The position numbers and the translations under genes are program-made. From NCBI GenBank assembly GCA_014871385.1, contig CM026423.1, positions 12,207,952 through 12,271,951 of the forward strand: a stretch of DNA of 64,000 nucleotides. Reading direction: 5' to 3'. Of this stretch, positions 9,950-21,636 are shown in pieces; within the stretch, counting starts at the first letter, position 1, and every line of letters starts with the position of its first letter. This DNA comes from Ceratodon purpureus. Its lineage: Eukaryota; Streptophyta; Bryopsida; Pseudoditrichales; Ditrichaceae. Below the pieces are notes generated by a model. It saw nothing but the letters and a program-made list of their open reading frames with translations, ran no database searches and was not told the origin of the DNA.

Positions 9950-11794
9950 ATGGCAAGAGAGTGGAACTTGCAAGAGACGAAGGCGTTGGTGGAGAATCAC
10001 ATTGCATTGAAGGAAGAGAAACCTGAAGTTCGCACAGCCAGTGAGCACTGGAACAAGGTGTCCAATAGGCTAAGGGAAAAAGGGTTTAACCGAAGCTACA
10101 GGAGTTGCAACAAGAGATGGTATAGACTAGAGCAGTATGCAGCTCAAATATTTTCATTCAACGTGGTGGAAGGGAAGCAGAAAAATTACTGGGATATGTC
10201 TAGAGCTGAGAGGTTGGAGTTCCGGGACAAATGGCCCCAGCTGCCGTCAGGCGATGGAATTGACAAGGAGATGATTGAGTCTCTGAAAAAATTCTCTCAT
10301 CAGTGCGAGAAGGAGAATTATGAGACATCTGCAGCTTGCACTGTTCAGAACAAGGAAGCTGGGATAAGAGTAGAGCCAAGCCAAGTGGAGCTGAACAGGT
10401 ACATTCTAAAACCAATAGGAGGTTCTCAAATCCAACACAGTACATACACGGTATGCGTGTGTATGTAATAGAAGATGTATTCCAATTCCATGAACACATT
10501 TGCATTGAAATATGATAGTAACCGCTAGTCTCAAACGACCTCATACGGTCCTTTTGCCACCCAGAGTATATGAAGAAAATATTATTCTTGCAACTTAGGA
10601 CTTTCATCATTTATCTAGATCCACATCAAAACAACACTTCATGTATGCATGGACAATCTCTACGAAGGCTCAAATGACAATTGAATGTGCGTTGCTACCA
10701 GGCAATCAGCTCCATCAGCAGTTGATCCAGTTGCTGCGCTGGCTTTGAAACCGACAGGATTGTCTTCAAGCCCCATGGTTACAAGTGCAGCATTGAAGCA
10801 ATTACAAGACAACTACCCCAACTCTGAGAAGCAATTCCAAATTAGCACCTGGCCTGCTCCATGCACTGAACAGCCACTATCATCTTCTCAAGAGGCTCAG
10901 ATGGATGGGTTCCAGCTCCAGGCGAGGGAGCTCAAGAGAAGAAGAGCAGCAGAGCAGAGGAGAAACAACCGAACTGTTCCATACAACAGTACACTCGCCA
11001 CATTCATTAAGCCAAGCCAACCAACATCCCAACCAAACCCTAAAACTCCTCCTCCACTTAATTCTGAGACAACCACCTTCGGATCAATCACTGTCATGCC
11101 TCCACCTGATCTCACCAGCAAAGACGTGCAGCCTGGTGAAAGTCCAGCGAAGATTGCCAGAGCCTCACATGTGACCCACACCAAGCCACCCATTCTTTTC
11201 AAGAGGGTAAACTCACATCGTAATTCTCCAAATTCTTATAAACCAGATACCAATCAAGCCCCACAGAACAACAACAACATCAATGGTAGTACTCATCTAC
11301 CCGCTCCACCACAACAACGTCCAATTGGGAGCCACTTGAATTTCCAGTCCTCTCAAAACTCAAAATCAAACAACCAGCAAGAACAACATGCAACTTGCCA
11401 AGGATCAGCTGGACACTTCCCTTGGCTGCAACATTCTATCAAATCCAGCCACCAGATCATCAGCAAAAATGCTGGTCCTCTGAAGGATGATAACCTAAGC
11501 TTAGAGGAGCAATTACAAGTGACTCTGGGTGTGCACCATGGTCCTTTGCAAGTGAAAAATAATCATGTCAATGAGAGCCATGTTGAGAATGGTGGATTGA
11601 ATGAGACAGCGAGTAGCTTGTTGGGCGCAGCAATTGGGCGTCTTGAGGTGCAGTTGGGGGAGATTGCGAAGCTGATTCGGGATACAAATGCATCGGAGGA
11701 GGCGTTTCGAGACAAGATGCTGCTGTTTGTGGAGTGGATGGTGGAGTCCCTCCACACCATCGCCCATGCCAATGCTAATTGCAACAGCTTTTGA
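9950..11794 (+). CDS. Trihelix (Myb/SANT-like) transcription factor, two exons
   Basis: Exons are 9950-10398 and 10702-11794, with the intron at 10399-10701. The donor is AACAG|GTACAT and the acceptor GCTACCAG|G, phase 2, giving 513 aa. Residues ~1-95 form a GT/trihelix-type Myb/SANT-like DNA-binding domain, with tryptophans in REWNLQETKALVE, ASEHWNKVSNRL and CNKRWYRLEQY and a fourth amphipathic segment (YWDMSRAERLEF). The middle is a Ser/Pro/Asn/Gln-rich linker containing basic clusters (ELKRRRAAEQRRNNR). The last ~60 residues form a predicted helix (GAAIGRLEVQLGEIAKLI) of the kind trihelix factors use for dimerisation. The role is probably nuclear, sequence-specific regulation. Splice sites are inferred by eye. 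Without splicing, the first frame would end at about 10468 and lose the C-terminal part. Confidence 0.8.
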
Positions 11795-14150
11795 TTGAAT
11801 GTTACAACATGAAGAGGACCTTTGGTCTGCCAAGGAAGGGGAGTGACGTGAATGAAGTGTCTGTTTGTTCCATCCCTAGACCTATGTCCACGGGACAAAG
11901 ATGATTGAATGTTATATCTAATATTTTTTAAAATTTTTTTTTGGGCACATAAGGCACTTTTTGGCCTGTGGTATTGCATCACGTGATGAGGCGCATGTAA
12001 CATCAAGTATTTGGAGGGGGTCGAACTTGAGACCTTTTGCCTACCCTCATCTGCCTACCCTCATTCTGGACCTATTACATCTAATATTTAGACCATTGTA
12101 GCAAAAGTTCTTCCTAGTTTGGTTGCACATTTTGAACCGGGTTTTGGACCTTTGGTACACTTTTAATTCTACTTAGTGTGGGTTATGAAAGGAAGAGAGC
12201 AATATTCAATATGCTTTTATCTCAAATAATGTGGATTTTTGATTTGCATTGTGATTTGTCATGACTTACAAGGAGTGAAGAACATGCTTTAATTTAGATT
12301 GGTAACTCTCATCCTTACTCTATGGAGTAGGGAAAGGCGTGACTTTGTGTAGTAGGTCAACGCACGTTGATCCAAAGTATTGGAGAAATAAGTTAAGAGA
12401 TGTGGAGAGGATTCACAAAATTAGAATTTTTTAATAAAAAAAAGTGATTTTTGCTTTGGACACTGACTTTGATTTATCGAACATTGTGGATAATAACATA
12501 TCTCAAATAGTCTTGGTTCTTTAATTGAAGTGGCTTATATTAATAAAGGAAGTTTTCAAATAATGTATACTGAGTAATGTGATCCTTATTAATTAAAATT
12601 AAAAGAATTGCTATGTGATTCTTTTTCAGAGGTTCTCTTTGCCTTAAATGAGCTGTAGAGAGGGCTTATTTTTAAAATGCTTTTAGATATCAAAGTCCAA
12701 AAACCTTAAATTACAAGGCCACAAAAATTGCAAGCAGTCTCAAAAACTCGTAATTTCAAAACCAATCCATCTATCATTCATTGGAAAGATTGAGGAAAAA
12801 AGAACCTATCCAAAAATTGGTTTAAAATTGAAAATATATAAAATTGTCAATGCAGCCATGTTTGCTTGGAAGTTTGCATATACTACTTTAAAGTGGTCAA
12901 CCAAGTGGCCTAGCATGAGCAAGCTTCAAAAAAGGGTTATCGTAAATTTTAGTAAGCACTATTATATGTGAGAGGGATTTTTTAGACAATAATTATCCAA
13001 AACTCATCTACGTACTAGTTTGAAGCCTAGTGGCTTTGAATGCTTTCATGCGCATTTTGTATAAAAAAAGTTATAGTTGAAAAACATGAAGTGGAATGTA
13101 GTGATAGTTGTTTGAAGAGATATGAAAAACAAGAGAAAGTGAGTCCACTTCTATGAATAACAGTCATTTATTTATTTGATTTTTGAAACATAATTGTGTA
13201 TGCTGGTTATTACTTAATCTCTAAAGTTCCTTGTTGATTTTTTGCAAGAATTGTCAAAAGTGTATTCTTCCTCTTTCAAACCTAATAAATCTCAATCTAA
13301 GCATTACCTAGTTGATTCTTTTTAGACTTGATAAATTTCAATCTAAGCACAACGTAGTAGAATCAACTCGAAAACCTAAATTAACTTGATATACTACTTA
13401 CATACCAAAATTCTACCATTGATTCTTCCTCATTTAGGAAATGCTAATGATAAAAGGATGCTATAACATTCTTTAATCACTGTAAAAACTTCTTTTTGTC
13501 AAACTTTGAAGCCTGCCTTTGTAAAATTGATAACTTGGGTCAATTGATACTTTGAATAGGAATTTGGTCAAAAATACATTACCAACAAAAAATAATCCAA
13601 AAAAGTCTTAAAATTAAATTTTGTAGAGCTGCCCTAGCTAGATCCTAAAACTAATTTTTTTTTTTATGATTTCTTAATCATTAGTCTTCTTCTTGTGGAA
13701 ATTGACTTCCCATAAAATTCATTAACTTCTCCCAGTTCACCAAAAATTTTGAAAATGGAAAAATAAAAATTGATAATTCATCTAGATTCTAGAATGACCA
13801 AAAACCTCAAAAACCTATTCAACTTAAATAAAAAAAACTTTAGGGATTAATAGATGAATTCACCTTCAATGATTATCTTCAAAGTCATGTAAAAAGAAGC
13901 TCTAAATTTTATAGATGTTGGATTGATGTATATAAGTGTAGACATGTTTACATGCATCTTCCCAACAGATGGATGCAGGTTCAAACTGTGAAATTCTCTT
14001 CATCAGATCACACCTCCAAGTAAATCGAATGAAGGGAGTCATAGTCTGTTGCACACAATTTCAAGGCTCACTCACTTATTGGTTATTGAGAACTCACCTC
14101 CTGTTAGATCATTCAATCCATAGCAGGATTGTCCCAAAATAATTCTAAAT
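11795..14150. other. AT-rich spacer
   Basis: The 3' UTR of the trihelix gene lies in the first few hundred bases. The rest is AT-rich with many short frames and no recognisable gene or clean terminal repeat. Confidence 0.5.
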
Positions 14151-14185
14151 AAAATAAAATAAATAAATAAATAAATAAATAAAAA
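14150..14185. repeat. AAAT microsatellite
   Basis: A run of AAATAAAT-type tetranucleotides, about eight units. Confidence 0.85.
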
Positions 14186-14395
14186 CTAGAAAATTATGAA
14201 GACAGAGAAACAAAAATAGAATAAATTATTTTTTGCAATTTTGTTGTTTCTATACCACTTAGGGCATTTTTACTGATTTTTTTGGTTAAAAAACAAAAGT
14301 AAAGAAATTCAGTTTTTGAGAGGTGAACCCTATTTTTTTCAAAAAATAAATATATTTGTTTGCCAGCTGACAAACCTGCTATGGTGTTACGGTGG
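14165..14395 (-). repeat. Dispersed repeat, ACCATAGCAGGTTTG family, copy A
   Basis: Read on the minus strand, it begins AACACCATAGCAGGTTTG and ends near CATAATTTTCTAG. It aligns with 44769-44970 on the plus strand and in part with 62423-62590. It is non-coding. No clear target duplication was resolved. Confidence 0.55.
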
Positions 14396-16732
14396 TCTGT
14401 GCCTGATCATCAAACTCAGGCATTAATATATTGTTTTCACTAGAACCTTTTCCAAATCATTGCAAGACCATAAAAGTGCAAAAAACTTATGGTGAGGTCG
14501 GGTCTGAAACAGTGTTTACAATTGAACGTTGTCGCCAATCACATGCAAACTTCACTTCACTCTATCCACAGATGCAGTACTTGGGCATTGTGTTCTGGGC
14601 CATGGCAATGTTTGTACTGTATGGTACCCCCAAAGTATGCAAACTTGGCATACACTGAACACCAAATTTGACTCGGAAGCAGAGTCTCACGCAACCGGTT
14701 CCGAGCTCTCCCAAGTCTACCTATAAACTTACCTCTGGAATCCTTAGATTGAGTAGGACTAAGTTAGACTTGAAGTACAAGGAAAGTCCATAGATTTCCA
14801 CTGTAGCTTGCTAAATGGTAGGACCAACTTAACGTCCAAATGGTACAACGATGATATATGCACGACCCTAAAACATAGCTCTGCATTTCCCCACTGTTCA
14901 TTAGTTTGATCAGACTAGCATTAATTGACCAGAACTTCCGGTGCCTGCAATATGTAACCAGCTCCAGGAAATCAGAAAAACCTCAAGTCATGGTCATGTG
15001 AATTCAGACAAAAGTTGCAATTTAACACTCAACAGCCGGACTAGAGAACTATGTACAGTACAACCAAGAGATGGATTGATCAACGAAAATACATGAATTA
15101 ACATGATGTGGGTTCAGTTAGTTAGTTACCTGCTTGACCTGACTGGAGGAGGACCAGGGGGTGAAAGGGTGACGTCGTGGTTCTGATAGGAAGTTTTTGG
15201 AGGGAGTCCCAAGTGTTAATTTACTTCTTGACATTGACCGCGGATCTGTTGCAGAGATTCCAGCAATCTCAGGCTCCACGACTCAACTTATAACCAGTTT
15301 CAAGGTATTTGTCGCACTAGTTTGCTAGGAGTGACTGCCGATCATTCCAGTCAATATCGACTTCATCGCAAGTTGTTTCCAGGTCTTGGTCTGTGAATGT
15401 AAACCATATGGAAGTACGTCTGAGCCTTGAGCCAATTCCCAAATATTTCACCAAAACAGTTGTTCTAGCCGTGTCATTCCATAGTCATACTTTTCAGAAA
15501 ATTAGTCAATCCTAACCCAGAGATGGACAGATCTGACAGATCATATCCAGGCTGCATACTTCAAGAGTCATGGCCTTAAAATTAGGGCAGAAGCCTTTTA
15601 AGTCTTTCCGACTCGTCGAAGAATCCACAAACTTGAGCCTGCCCATGGTACTATTCCAACCATTTCATACGGTTCGAATGCATTTGAATCTGTCTCAAGC
15701 GATCTCACAAGAATTTAATTGAAACTCACTACCTCATCAACTGAATTAAGCACAATGATGAACTCGCAGGGACGATATCACAGGGCTCATTGAAATTGGG
15801 TGGAGATGGGCCGGATCATGTTGGATGTAGATTCAATGCATGGCTTAGAAGTGCTCATCTTGATGAGCGGAAAAACATGTACGATTACATACAAACAAGC
15901 GACAGTACAAACTCCGCAAAGAGGTGCACACACCTGAATATTCGAGGCCTGAGTCAGCCTCTCGCCCAGAATTACATGATCTGTTGAGCCTGAGCTGGAA
16001 GATCCCGAACCAGAATATATCTGGAATATATGGATAACACCTTCAGTCAGCTACATGACCTAGGAAGCTGCGCCAAGTGCTCGCCGCAGACATTGAAGGG
16101 AATATATCTGGTTTTTCGTCTACTTCAGTTTGAGGAGTCACTGTCTGAGTCTCTTTCTCATGCCTGACCCAGGTCACATATTAATTTCCAGCTTGCTAGA
16201 CATATTTCCATTTTCCAGGCTTTCGCAACTCCATTCGAACTTTGGCAGCACGATGCCATTTACAACCTTCGCAGCGTGATGAATTCCATGCCACGAAGAT
16301 CATAGCTGAACTGTCTCCAGCATCTTAGAAAGGGTCGAGCAATTAGGTGCAGGGGATTGTTAGTGGTTCCGAATTAGCATATCCCGCGGCAATCTGTTGA
16401 CAATTAGAGGAATGCTCTTGAGCAGGGATTGAAGAGATGTCCACTCAGTGTCGACTCCATGTTTGACAAGAATCGAGTCTAAAAAACTCGACATCTTCTT
16501 CCAATCTACATTCCCAAATTCATGTACTCGATCGCACCTTAACAGCTCTCAACGACGAACCGAAACGCGCCGATTCTACACGCAACAATATATAGAACGA
16601 CCCATCGTTGAAGAACATGTGCTCCAACTTAAGCGAATCCGACTCCAATTTTTCAACATATTAGGGCTCGGTTTCCACCAAGTGCAGCGGATTCCAAACC
16701 TCGACGGGTCACGCGACGTTGTGATCTTCACG
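14396..16732. other. Spacer, no gene recognised
   Basis: Base composition is more balanced than in the flanking AT-rich DNA. Frames at 14431-14658 and 15790-15987 are short and unrecognised. Part is probably promoter for the ORF at 16733. Confidence 0.4.
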
Positions 16733-17083
16733 ATGTCGTCAGTCTCGTCTCTGGTAACCACAGCAGCAAGCGACGAGTCGAGCTCCGCCGACAGCGCCTG
16801 CTCTTCTGACATCCAGAGACCCAACTCCCGGGGCCCGAAACTGCGCCATCGCCGTGATCAGAGCTCCACCTTGAAGCTGGCCCGGACCAAGAGCGAGATT
16901 GCGAAGCGACAGAGGGTGGCGTGCGGGTGCAGAGTGTGCGCGGGGAAGCGCATGGTGAGCAGGTCGACTAGCTACCGGCACTTGCGCATCGAAGCCGAGA
17001 TCGCTGAAGATGATGCCAAGTGGGAAGCGCGCTGGAGCTTCACCTCGCCCGCGCTCTGGCTCTTCAGGCCGGAGTATTGCTAA
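16733..17083 (+). CDS. Small Cys-rich protein with a C-G-C-x2-C...H motif
   Basis: The frame is open from 16448, but the likely start is the ATG at 16733, giving 116 aa. The N terminus is Ser/Ala/Asp-rich, followed by a basic stretch (GPKLRHRRDQSS, LARTKSEIAKRQR) and then CGCRVCAGKRMVSRSTSYRH. This C-x-C-x2-C...H arrangement with SRSTSYRH could bind zinc, or it could be a knuckle within a DNA-binding region. The C terminus is Trp-rich. It is locally GC-richer than its surroundings, consistent with coding sequence. I do not recognise the family. The upstream 95 codons look like 5' UTR. Confidence 0.5.
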   Translation: MSSVSSLVTTAASDESSSADSACSSDIQRPNSRGPKLRHRRDQSSTLKLARTKSEIAKRQRVACGCRVCAGKRMVSRSTSYRHLRIEAEIAEDDAKWEARWSFTSPALWLFRPEYC

Positions 17084-19236
17084 TCATGTGTATTGCTAAT
17101 CAACCAACACATGATGTTTCCTAATCAAGACATCCAGCAAACTCATCTTGGGATCACGGAATTAGTTCACAGTCTATCAGTAAATTCTTGTCCCTCAAGT
17201 TATGGTATACGTCGGAGTAGTTGATCCTTTACATCAGACAGACGTTATTTCTGACCATACGAGCCATGATTTTCGCTCCTCACTGCACCAGCTTGTAAAC
17301 TATAATCGATTACTAATTAGGTGATTTCGATCACTTGAGTTTTTGGGATCAGGAATTTAGTTCACCAAGTTGAGTCAAATTAGAGCTAGTGTTGTGATTC
17401 TTGTCCCTCATGAATATATTTCTTGTACATCAGGTAGTCGATCTCCACCAGCTTGAACGTCAAGATGGGTAGTTTTCTGTCTGCGAGAGTCGATCAAGTC
17501 CTTCAACTAAGCTCTTCTTTGGCACACTAGCCTGTCTATTACAGTGACTTGAAGCTGAGTGGCGTATTGGTAGTGCGCAAGGTATTGTATGCCTGCAGTT
17601 TTGTAAAAATACCAAGTGTATGAGTGAATTTTCCACGGCTTTCAACTGAAGGGTGATGAGTGGACCTCGGTGCAGTTGTTCTCTTTGCAGTGTGTATGAG
17701 TATTCTTTTCAACAGGAGTTTTAATTTTGAGAAATGTCTGTGATTTATGCCGAAGTTCTTGTTGCACATGAAGGAACCTATCGACATGACCGTTAGTCTG
17801 GGAATGCAGGAAATTTCTCATTTTAGTTTACAATCAGCGTCAATCTTGAATGCTCAAGAGCAAGTCAGTGCATGATGAATCCAAGCGTCCCATTTGTTGC
17901 AAAATCCCGCAACAGGAAGTGTGAGTGAGCTACAATTCAACAGAATTGTGAGGTCACAACTTCCTTTTACTTTCAAGAGAGTTAAATTTCTATGTAATAT
18001 TGAACTACACTACGTAGACTAACAATTTAAATTCCTTTTGCTTTGCAGCCTTTCGTTTTGCAGATGCACATAAAATTAAGTTGAGATTGTCGATGAAGGT
18101 GACCATTTGTTCAGCTCGGTCCTGTCTTCCATTACTGCATGTTTAGTTCATAAAGACGGGAAGTTCAAAGTCTGTTTTGCTGTAAGACTTGTACTCGAAG
18201 ATTCATGTGTCTTTCATGTGGGCTTCAAAAGTAAGCTCAAAGTTATTCATGGTCACACCACAGTTTTGGATCATTATACTTGTGAGTAAAATCATAAAAT
18301 GAGATGGTTTCAAGTTTCAACCGTATTGTGGGTAACTAATCACTTCGTTGTTTGTGTGGAGCATGGACAGCGAGGACTGGTGTGTCAACCGAAGCACTTG
18401 GTGGTCATCAGATGGACCTCCCCCACACTGTACCTGGGTCTCATTTGGACTTCCGAAACAATACTTTTGGAAGTCACTTGAATTAGATTTACATTTCCAA
18501 GCTCCTCACTGGTTACATTCACAGGAACTCCATTTTAATGTATTTTTATTCTACAAAACTCAGCATCCATGGGACTAACTTATCAAAGAAACTATATTCC
18601 AAATTTGGTGAATATGGCTCAATTTAAATATTTTTCAGAATCTTTTCAAAAATCACAGACTTGATTTCTTATTAAAATGAAATGCAGAAACGCCAAACAT
18701 TCTCCTACTGAATGTTGTGTCTGAATCCGAGTCCATCCCCAACTGACATACCGCATACTGGTGTAATACTGACAATCGCAATGGATCCACTAATGCGAAT
18801 CTCACGCGAATTGGACAAGAACAGCTCTGAATGATCTTCCTTCGTCACCAGTGTCTCAAGTTCTAAGTCAGTACGTAGTGCTAATATTACAGACTTTTTA
18901 CTCTAACAAATTACGAGCTTAAATGTTGTATAGTATCTCAGTGACACAAAAGTGGTCGAGTACAGAAGGCTTCAAGAAAAAAAGAAAAAGAAAAAGTTAG
19001 AGCATACCAAGCAATCCAATAACGCGTGAAATAAAAGTAAAGTAATGTGATACCACGAACTCAAAAAACAGATCCTATCTCACTCAGGTATAGCCTGAAT
19101 GTATTTGAAGGGCATATATGTTGTTTAAAATCATGTGATGTCCTATCTCACTCAGATAAAGCCCAATGTGGAGACAAATGTGAGCCTCCCGGCAAAAACT
19201 TATTGCTCGTTTAATTGACAAAATTCATCAGAAAAG
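17084..19236. other. Spacer between convergent genes
   Basis: It should include the 3' UTR of the ORF ending at 17083 and, on the minus strand, that of TIM13. Scattered 60-80 codon frames match nothing recognisable, and no repeat structure was found. Confidence 0.45.
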
Positions 19237-20295
19237 CTATCGAGGTAGAGAAGTTACTACAGCTCGGCTAATTATACCAGTGGCCTCAATGTATCGCTCC
19301 ACACACCTCGAAATGCAACTACTCTCCCCACCGCTCAAACTGGAGCTTGGTTTTGTCACGCACTTGCTGAAACACTTGTCCCTGACAGTCTGTGGTCCAC
19401 ACGCAAAAATCCCCGTCAGTTCATGACAGAATCAAATGAAGTTGAAACTGCTCCGAATTGAGCTCCAGCTTTTTCAAAAACAACTTTAAAACAGTGGCTC
19501 TTACCACAAAATAAAAATGGGTTAAGCGAAAAGCTCTAAACTGAATTCTTCACGAGGTGCTAAACTTCAAAGCATTCAGGCTTTGATAGGAGCGCTTTTT
19601 AGACAAAATAGGTTGTGTTCTTTGATTCTTCACGCTTACAAATCCACGTAGAACTAAAATCTCACTCATTAAGTCTATTTGATTGTTCACCCAGAAATCA
19701 AGATGAACCCTCCAATGCATGCATATTCCAAACTCGGTCTACATCCACAGGAAGGACCAACCGAGTATGAAATCGAACATACCAATTAGAACACTACTTT
19801 TGTCAAGTTAAGCTCACAATTTAAAAAATCAGAGCAATACAAACTTGGCGTGTGACTACGGGTAACTACTTCCATACAACGACCAGTTCTCCAGATGATG
19901 GCCATATGGATGAATCATTACCTTCAACCCCTAATATACACTGTTTAACATTGAAAGCTCCCAGTAATGTGTCAAGAAACAACGCACATCAGCTTCTCAA
20001 AGAACCATTTCGCTGTCTAATTCTTGAAATTAACTAGGAAACTGGAAATCTTCACGGACAGCTCATAAAATACAATAACCAAAGTTACCACCATCGGGCG
20101 ATATTTGTAGAACTCTACGAACACATCGAGGAAGAGAGAAACAACTAATCACCGAGAAGACGTTCCAGATATTCTTACCCCAAAGAACTCCTCCGCGTAC
20201 GCTTGTGCAAGCTGCTGCTTAACTTGATCCATCATCATCTCGTTCGATACTCCTGACCCTGAACTCGACGGCGGTGGCGATGAAAAGGGATCCAT
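19237..20295 (-). CDS. TIM13: Mitochondrial import inner membrane chaperone TIM13, two exons
   Basis: Minus strand. Exon 1 is 20295-20179 (39 codons) and exon 2 is 19389-19237 (50 codons plus stop), with a 789-bp phase-0 intron. Donor GGG|GTAAGA, acceptor CCACAG|ACT. The 89-aa product has the twin CX3C signature of small Tims: CFSKC in exon 2 and CISRC 15 residues later. These cysteines form the two disulfides of the helix-loop-helix. The N terminus (MDPFSSPPPSSSG, then QVKQQLAQAYAEEFF) and the GIISR segment match plant TIM13. The protein works as a hexamer with TIM8 in the intermembrane space, escorting hydrophobic precursors to TIM22 or the outer membrane. Both exons are too short to appear as prominent open frames. 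Length and cysteine spacing make the call firm. Confidence 0.93.
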
Positions 20296-21222
20296 TCTTC
20301 CTCTCTCCTCCTGATTAATCACCACAACCTCTCCCCTAATTTAGCTCTCCACACACACATCATCATCAACAAACTATCACAACCAAAACATCACCTCCCC
20401 ATCCCAAATTTGCAACAACCCATCACCAAAACCCTAAAATCCCCCAGTCTGGAAAATGAAATGTCATGGACCGTAATTTCCAGAATTAAGAGAAACGCGA
20501 GGAGCGGTACCTGCAGCAGATGTGTGCAGTCCCGTGGCACAGCGGTGCGATGCGTGCGAAGAGTGGCGATGGCGATGGCGATGGCGATGGAGAATAAAAC
20601 CCTAATGTTGCACCCCACTCTTCATTTTGTTTCCAGGGTTTAAGAAATCATCGACTCCCAAAACCGGCACCCTCACAAAGCCGACAGTGTCCTACTTCAG
20701 GTAGAGGGACCAGAAACCGACAATACACTTGGGATCAAGTTGTGGTAATTATGTGGTCGGTTTTACATTAGCCCATATCTCCACTATGGGGGATTTTATT
20801 TTTTACTTCAAATGATTGTAATTGTTTCAATATTATAAATAAAATTACGGAATTTTTTACGTTAAACAAATTATATAGTTCAAACACACATGCTAGAATC
20901 ACTAATACTTATTTTATATACAATCCCGGGCTAGCTGGATGGTGGGCTGGATTGGACGTCTTTCCAACCCCCAATTTGGCCCAAAATTGGGAGTTTGGGC
21001 TAGGGAGACCTTGTTCCAATTGTATCACTGAAGCCCAAATATTTTGACGCCAAAACAGTATCACATAGAATGCCACATAGGATAAATAGAAATTTTAGTC
21101 AAGACCAAGTATAAAGCCCTTGGATCCGATTTGAAAAAATTGAGCAATCATATTGGTTGAAATTTGAAGAGTTTGGATTAGCCCTCAATCCATCGTTAAG
21201 TATAACCGGTTCTAAGTGATCG
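20296..21222. other. TIM13 promoter/leader and spacer up to Copia-1
   Basis: A GGCGAT hexanucleotide microsatellite lies at about 20563-20590. It probably falls in or near the TIM13 leader or promoter, which would be read on the minus strand. The rest is AT-rich spacer ending at the Copia-1 target site. Confidence 0.45.
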
Positions 21223-21227
21223 GTTAT

Positions 21228-21462
21228 TGTTGACATAAACGAACGTCCCTGTAAATAGTTCTGTTCATCACTTGAGTTTCATCCTATGGGTAGAGTTACA
21301 GATAAGTCAGATTACCGCAGATTATCTCAGACAAATCAGTGTAGGACACATAGGTTATAATGCATTTTTAGAATTATAATAAACCCTTATAAGGGCAAAC
21401 GTTGTACAGAGCTAATTATCTCTTACTAATCAAGAGCCAGAGAGCTCGAGATTCTACCAACA
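21228..21462 (+). repeat. Copia-1 5' LTR
   Basis: It begins TGTTGACATAAACG and ends TCTACCAACA. The partner is 27249-27483; the one difference seen is A versus G within GAATTAT(A/G)ATAAACC. Confidence 0.97.
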
Positions 21463-21475
21463 TGGTATCAGAGCA
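21463..21475 (+). other. Copia-1 primer binding site (tRNA-iMet)
   Basis: TGGTATCAGAGCA directly abuts the LTR end. It matches the complement of the 3' end of plant initiator methionine tRNA used by most copia elements. Confidence 0.9.
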
Positions 21476-21636
21476 GAGTTTTTTAGATCCTTAGAAACCT
21501 CTGGCATAGTCAGAGACTAGAGCAGCTCACCACCGTCACCCTTCCGCAGCTTAGTTATATTCTCTGATCACTGTGAGCAACCAGAGCAATAGAAAGATTA
21601 GTTTAGAAACAATCACACTCTTCTATCACTCGCATC

